From contig CAYLLB010000005.1 of the NCBI GenBank assembly GCA_964384215.1, positions 1 through 64,000 on the forward strand: a stretch of 64,000 nucleotides of DNA. Reading direction: 5' to 3'. Origin of the DNA: JAJFUV01 sp964384215 (GTDB lineage: Bacteria > Acidobacteriota > Terriglobia > Bryobacterales > Bryobacteraceae). The notes under the pieces are model-generated. The model did not search any database, was not told the origin of the DNA, and saw only the letters and a program-made list of their open reading frames with translations. The translations under genes and the position numbers were made by a program. Below, one piece after another: positions 61,572 to 64,000 of this stretch (the stretch's first letter is position 1; each line of letters opens with the position of its first letter).

Positions 61572-61870
61572 GGATCTTCTCCTCGCTTCCGCGCCGCGAT
61601 CATCTCACGGTAGGCCGCCAGCAATTTCTCTCTCGCGTCTTCACTCAGTGGGGACGGCCGCTCGGCGTTCGCGCGGCCGTGGCACAACTCGACGGTGCGG
61701 CGCAGGCTATTGATGAATTCGACGCACGGCGGGCAATTGGCGATGTGCGCCTGAATCTCCTCGCAGGTGGCCTCGGGTAGTTCGGCGTCGATGTACGCGC
61801 TGAGTTGCGCGAAGATCTCTCTACATCCCAGGCCGTGTTTATGCGCTGATTGTTCCATGGCCATCCTCAA
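61553..61870 (-). CDS. Cytosolic zinc-binding anti-sigma factor (ZAS/zf-HC2)
   Basis: A 105-aa protein with the ZAS motif H42-x3-C46-x2-C49 in EIQAHIANCPPC and upstream Cys16 or Cys36 as the fourth ligand. There is no TM helix, so it is a soluble redox- or metal-responsive ZAS type. ATG 61870 overlaps the sigma gene stop by 4 bases (ATGA). It should bind the ECF sigma factor encoded upstream. Confidence 0.88.
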   Translation of the reverse strand: MRMAMEQSAHKHGLGCREIFAQLSAYIDAELPEATCEEIQAHIANCPPCVEFINSLRRTVELCHGRANAERPSPLSEDAREKLLAAYREMIAARKRGEDPCQPQS

Positions 61871-62472
61871 TTCCTCGCGGCGTTTTGCAGATACCGGTCC
61901 AGCTTTTGGCGCAGCGCCAGGCGGCCGCGGTGCAGCCGGGTCTTGATCACCTCGATGGAGACGTCCAACACTTCAGCAGCCTCCTCGGTGGTAAGTTCTT
62001 CGATGTCGCGCAGCACCACCACCGCGCGGTAGATCTCCGGGAGTTCCCCGATGGCGCGGTCCAGCACCTCGCGCAACTCCTTGCGCAGGACCTCGTCGTC
62101 CGGCAGCGCGGTCCAGTCGGCGATCTGGATCCGCCGCTGGCCGCCGGCCTCGCCCGCAACCGGCATCAATTCTTCCAACGAAAGCTCTTGCAACGGCGCG
62201 AAGACGCTCTTGCGCCGCTTCATGTAGCAAGAGTTGCGAGCAATGGTGAACACCCACGCTTTCAGACGTTCCGGTTCACGAAGCTGGTCCAAACTCTGGA
62301 AGACCTTCAGGAGCGTCTCCTGCGCCACTTCTTCAGCATCCTCGCGATGTCCACACATCATGTAACTGTACTGGAAAATCTTCGTCTGGTACGTTTCGAC
62401 AAACCGGTCGAACGCCGCCAGGTCTCCCGATAACAAATTCCGGGCCAGTTGAACTTCTGTTTTGTCAGCCAC
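61867..62472 (-). CDS. ECF-type RNA polymerase sigma factor
   Basis: A 201-aa sigma factor starting at GTG 62472. Sigma2 (about 20-90) has FVETYQTKIFQYSYMMCGHREDAEEVAQETLLKVF; sigma4 (about 140-195) has LPEIYRAVVVLRDIEELTTEEAAEVLDVSIEVIKTRLHRGR. Co-transcribed with its ZAS partner and the Crp gene. Divergent from the TolC-family gene, which may be a target, though no promoter motif is recognised with confidence. Confidence 0.93.
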   Translation of the reverse strand: MADKTEVQLARNLLSGDLAAFDRFVETYQTKIFQYSYMMCGHREDAEEVAQETLLKVFQSLDQLREPERLKAWVFTIARNSCYMKRRKSVFAPLQELSLEELMPVAGEAGGQRRIQIADWTALPDDEVLRKELREVLDRAIGELPEIYRAVVVLRDIEELTTEEAAEVLDVSIEVIKTRLHRGRLALRQKLDRYLQNAARN

Positions 62473-62653
62473 TATGGCTGATTGTAGCCGGAAGCGCGGC
62501 CGGCACGAAATCCTGTCTCGCTTTTGCCTGTGTTCACGCATATCATGGATGTAAACGCATCTGGCAGGGTGACAACATGGGCCGAAACTTCCGCTCTGGT
62601 AACCTTCGCCACCCAACTGCATCCTCAAACTTGTGACGCGAAATGGAGACCGC

Positions 62654-63991
62654 ATGAGGCCACTGGCACTGCTATTAGCCGTAATAGCCGTCCCCATCTG
62701 GGGACAGACTGCACTGACACTCGAAAACGCCGTGAAACTGGCTTTGAAGCAGCATCCCGCCATGGAAGCCAGCGACGCCGGTGTGAAAGCTGCCGCCACC
62801 AAACTCGATCAGGCCCGCGCCGGCTACCTGCCAAAGCTGAACTACATGGAATCCTGGCAGCGCAGCAACAATCCGGTCTTCGTGTTCAGTTCGTTGCTCA
62901 CGCAGCACCAATTCACGGAGAACAATTTCCTGGTCGGACCGCTGAATCGCCCCGATGCGATGAACAACTTCCAGTCGCGCATTTCGGTCGAACAACCAAT
63001 TTACGACGCGGGCGTCACGCGCAAGGCCACGCGCGCCGCCGAACTGGGACGCGAGATGGCGACCGAACAGAGCCGCCGCACCTCGATGGAAGTGATCGCC
63101 GGTGTGGCGCGTGCGTACTACGGTGCGGTTCTCGCGGCCGACGCGCTAAAGGTGGCCGAAGAGGCGTACAAGTCCGCGGAAGCCGACCTGGCGCGCGCGG
63201 AAACCATACGGGCGGCGGGCATGTCCACCGACGCCGACGTGCTCTCGATCCGGGTACATCTGGCTGCGGTCAAGGAACAACTGATCCGTCGCACGAACGA
63301 TGCCGAACTTGCTCGCGCGGCCCTCAACGACGCTGTCGGTGCTCCCCTGAATCAACGCTATGACCTCACGACACCGCTCACGGCCGTGCCGGCGCCGGCC
63401 GTGCCGCTGGAAGAGTATTCCAAGCGCGGCCTGCTCGAACGGCCCGAACTTCGTCAGGCTCGCCTCGCCACTCAGATCGGCGAGACGCAGGCTTCGCTGG
63501 CACGGTCCAGCCTGCTCCCCACGGTTTTCTTCCAGGCCGCCTTCGAAGCCGACCGGCAGCGCTTCGTGGATCGCGGCGGCGCCAACTGGCTCGGCGCCGT
63601 CGGCATGCGCTGGAACATCTTCAATGGCGGCGAAGACAAGGCCCGTATCGAGGAGGCGCGCCAGCAGACACGGCAGGCCCAGGCTATGGCGCGGCGCGGT
63701 GAATCCGCCGTCCGCCTGCAAGTGGAGAATGCATACCTGGACTGGAAAGCGGCGCAGGAGCGCATCGAGGTGGCCTCCGCCACCGTGGCCGCCGCCGAGG
63801 AGAGCCTGCGCATCACCCAGAACCGCTACGCCAACGGACTGGCCACCGTCACAGATCTTCTGCGCACCGAAACCGCACTCTTAGAAACCCGCACGCGGAA
63901 ACTGGCCGCCGTGCACGATCAGCGCCTGGCAGCCGCCATGCTTGAGTTGGCTGCCGGCACGCTCACCGAATCGAGCGACGTCTTGAAATAG
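62654..63991 (+). CDS. TolC-family outer-membrane efflux protein
   Basis: A 445-aa protein with a signal peptide (residues 1-16, VIAVPIWGQ) and two TolC repeats: LTLENAVKLALKQHPAMEASDAGV and NGGEDKARIEEARQQTRQAQ, with ITQNRYANGLATVTDLLRTETALLE near the end. It forms the outer-membrane duct of a tripartite efflux pump; the adaptor and inner-membrane pump are probably just beyond the window. ATG 62654 follows GGAGA; a GTG at 62633 is an alternative start. A 180-bp gap separates it from the sigma gene. Confidence 0.92.
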   Translation: MRPLALLLAVIAVPIWGQTALTLENAVKLALKQHPAMEASDAGVKAAATKLDQARAGYLPKLNYMESWQRSNNPVFVFSSLLTQHQFTENNFLVGPLNRPDAMNNFQSRISVEQPIYDAGVTRKATRAAELGREMATEQSRRTSMEVIAGVARAYYGAVLAADALKVAEEAYKSAEADLARAETIRAAGMSTDADVLSIRVHLAAVKEQLIRRTNDAELARAALNDAVGAPLNQRYDLTTPLTAVPAPAVPLEEYSKRGLLERPELRQARLATQIGETQASLARSSLLPTVFFQAAFEADRQRFVDRGGANWLGAVGMRWNIFNGGEDKARIEEARQQTRQAQAMARRGESAVRLQVENAYLDWKAAQERIEVASATVAAAEESLRITQNRYANGLATVTDLLRTETALLETRTRKLAAVHDQRLAAAMLELAAGTLTESSDVLK

Positions 63992-64000
63992 AGGAACAAA

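Overview
The window looks like a chromosome segment of an Acidobacteriota bacterium of the Bryobacterales/Solibacter type. The grounds are family content: a TonB-dependent receptor with a carboxypeptidase-regulatory N-terminus, a GWxTD-domain protein followed by an outer-membrane barrel, a von Willebrand factor A protein of the acidobacterial type, and many Tat- or Sec-exported sugar enzymes. Codons are GC-rich, genes are packed, and GTG/TTG starts with 4-base overlaps (ATGA/GTGA) are common. The genus is an inference.

Layout. 1-1.3 kb: an IS3-family transposase broken by an in-frame stop, then an orphan Flp-type pilin. 1.5-6.8 kb: a sialidase-like gene and a large TonB-dependent receptor, divergent from a GntR/FCD regulator across two strong facing promoters and a palindrome. 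7-7.8 kb: a 33-aa membrane protein and an IS4-type transposase remnant. 7.8-11.9 kb: esterase, UroD-family protein, VWA protein and zinc-ribbon rhomboid. 11.9-13.9 kb: a compact bacterial microcompartment (BMC) locus with a class II aldolase, one hexamer and three pentamer shell proteins. 13.9-24.1 kb: sialidase-like protein, Tat-type UroD protein, GH38 alpha-mannosidase, secreted unknowns and a Gfo/Idh/MocA oxidoreductase. 24.2-31.6 kb: a run nfo - radical SAM - radical SAM - glycosyltransferase - glycosyltransferase - leuS. 31.7-36.5 kb: GH29 fucosidase, two small genes and a GH2 enzyme. 36.5-42.2 kb: a LuxR-type response regulator and an NtrC-type regulator with its PDZ/GAF/PAS histidine kinase. 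42.5-50.5 kb: GWxTD protein, outer-membrane barrel, AGE-like epimerase, OPA-family transporter and a YidR-like protein. 50.5-57.7 kb: a seven-gene surface polysaccharide operon. 57.8-64 kb: a JAMM-like membrane protein, a polyferredoxin, a damaged-looking VapBC pair, Crp, zinc anti-sigma factor, ECF sigma factor and a TolC-family protein.

How it may fit together. The exported enzymes suggest scavenging of complex glycans. Fucose released by the GH29 enzyme could, after phosphorylation, feed the aldolase beside the BMC shell genes, giving DHAP plus lactaldehyde, the kind of aldehyde that BMC shells confine. No aldehyde dehydrogenase, phosphotransacylase or kinase lies in the window, so the BMC set is either incomplete or works with enzymes encoded elsewhere.

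The items most worth a second look are the minimal BMC locus and the helical tail of its aldolase, a JAMM-like domain whose two metal histidines are replaced, the radical SAM/glycosyltransferase genes coupled to leuS, small overlapped genes shorter than 75 codons, and the degraded VapBC module.
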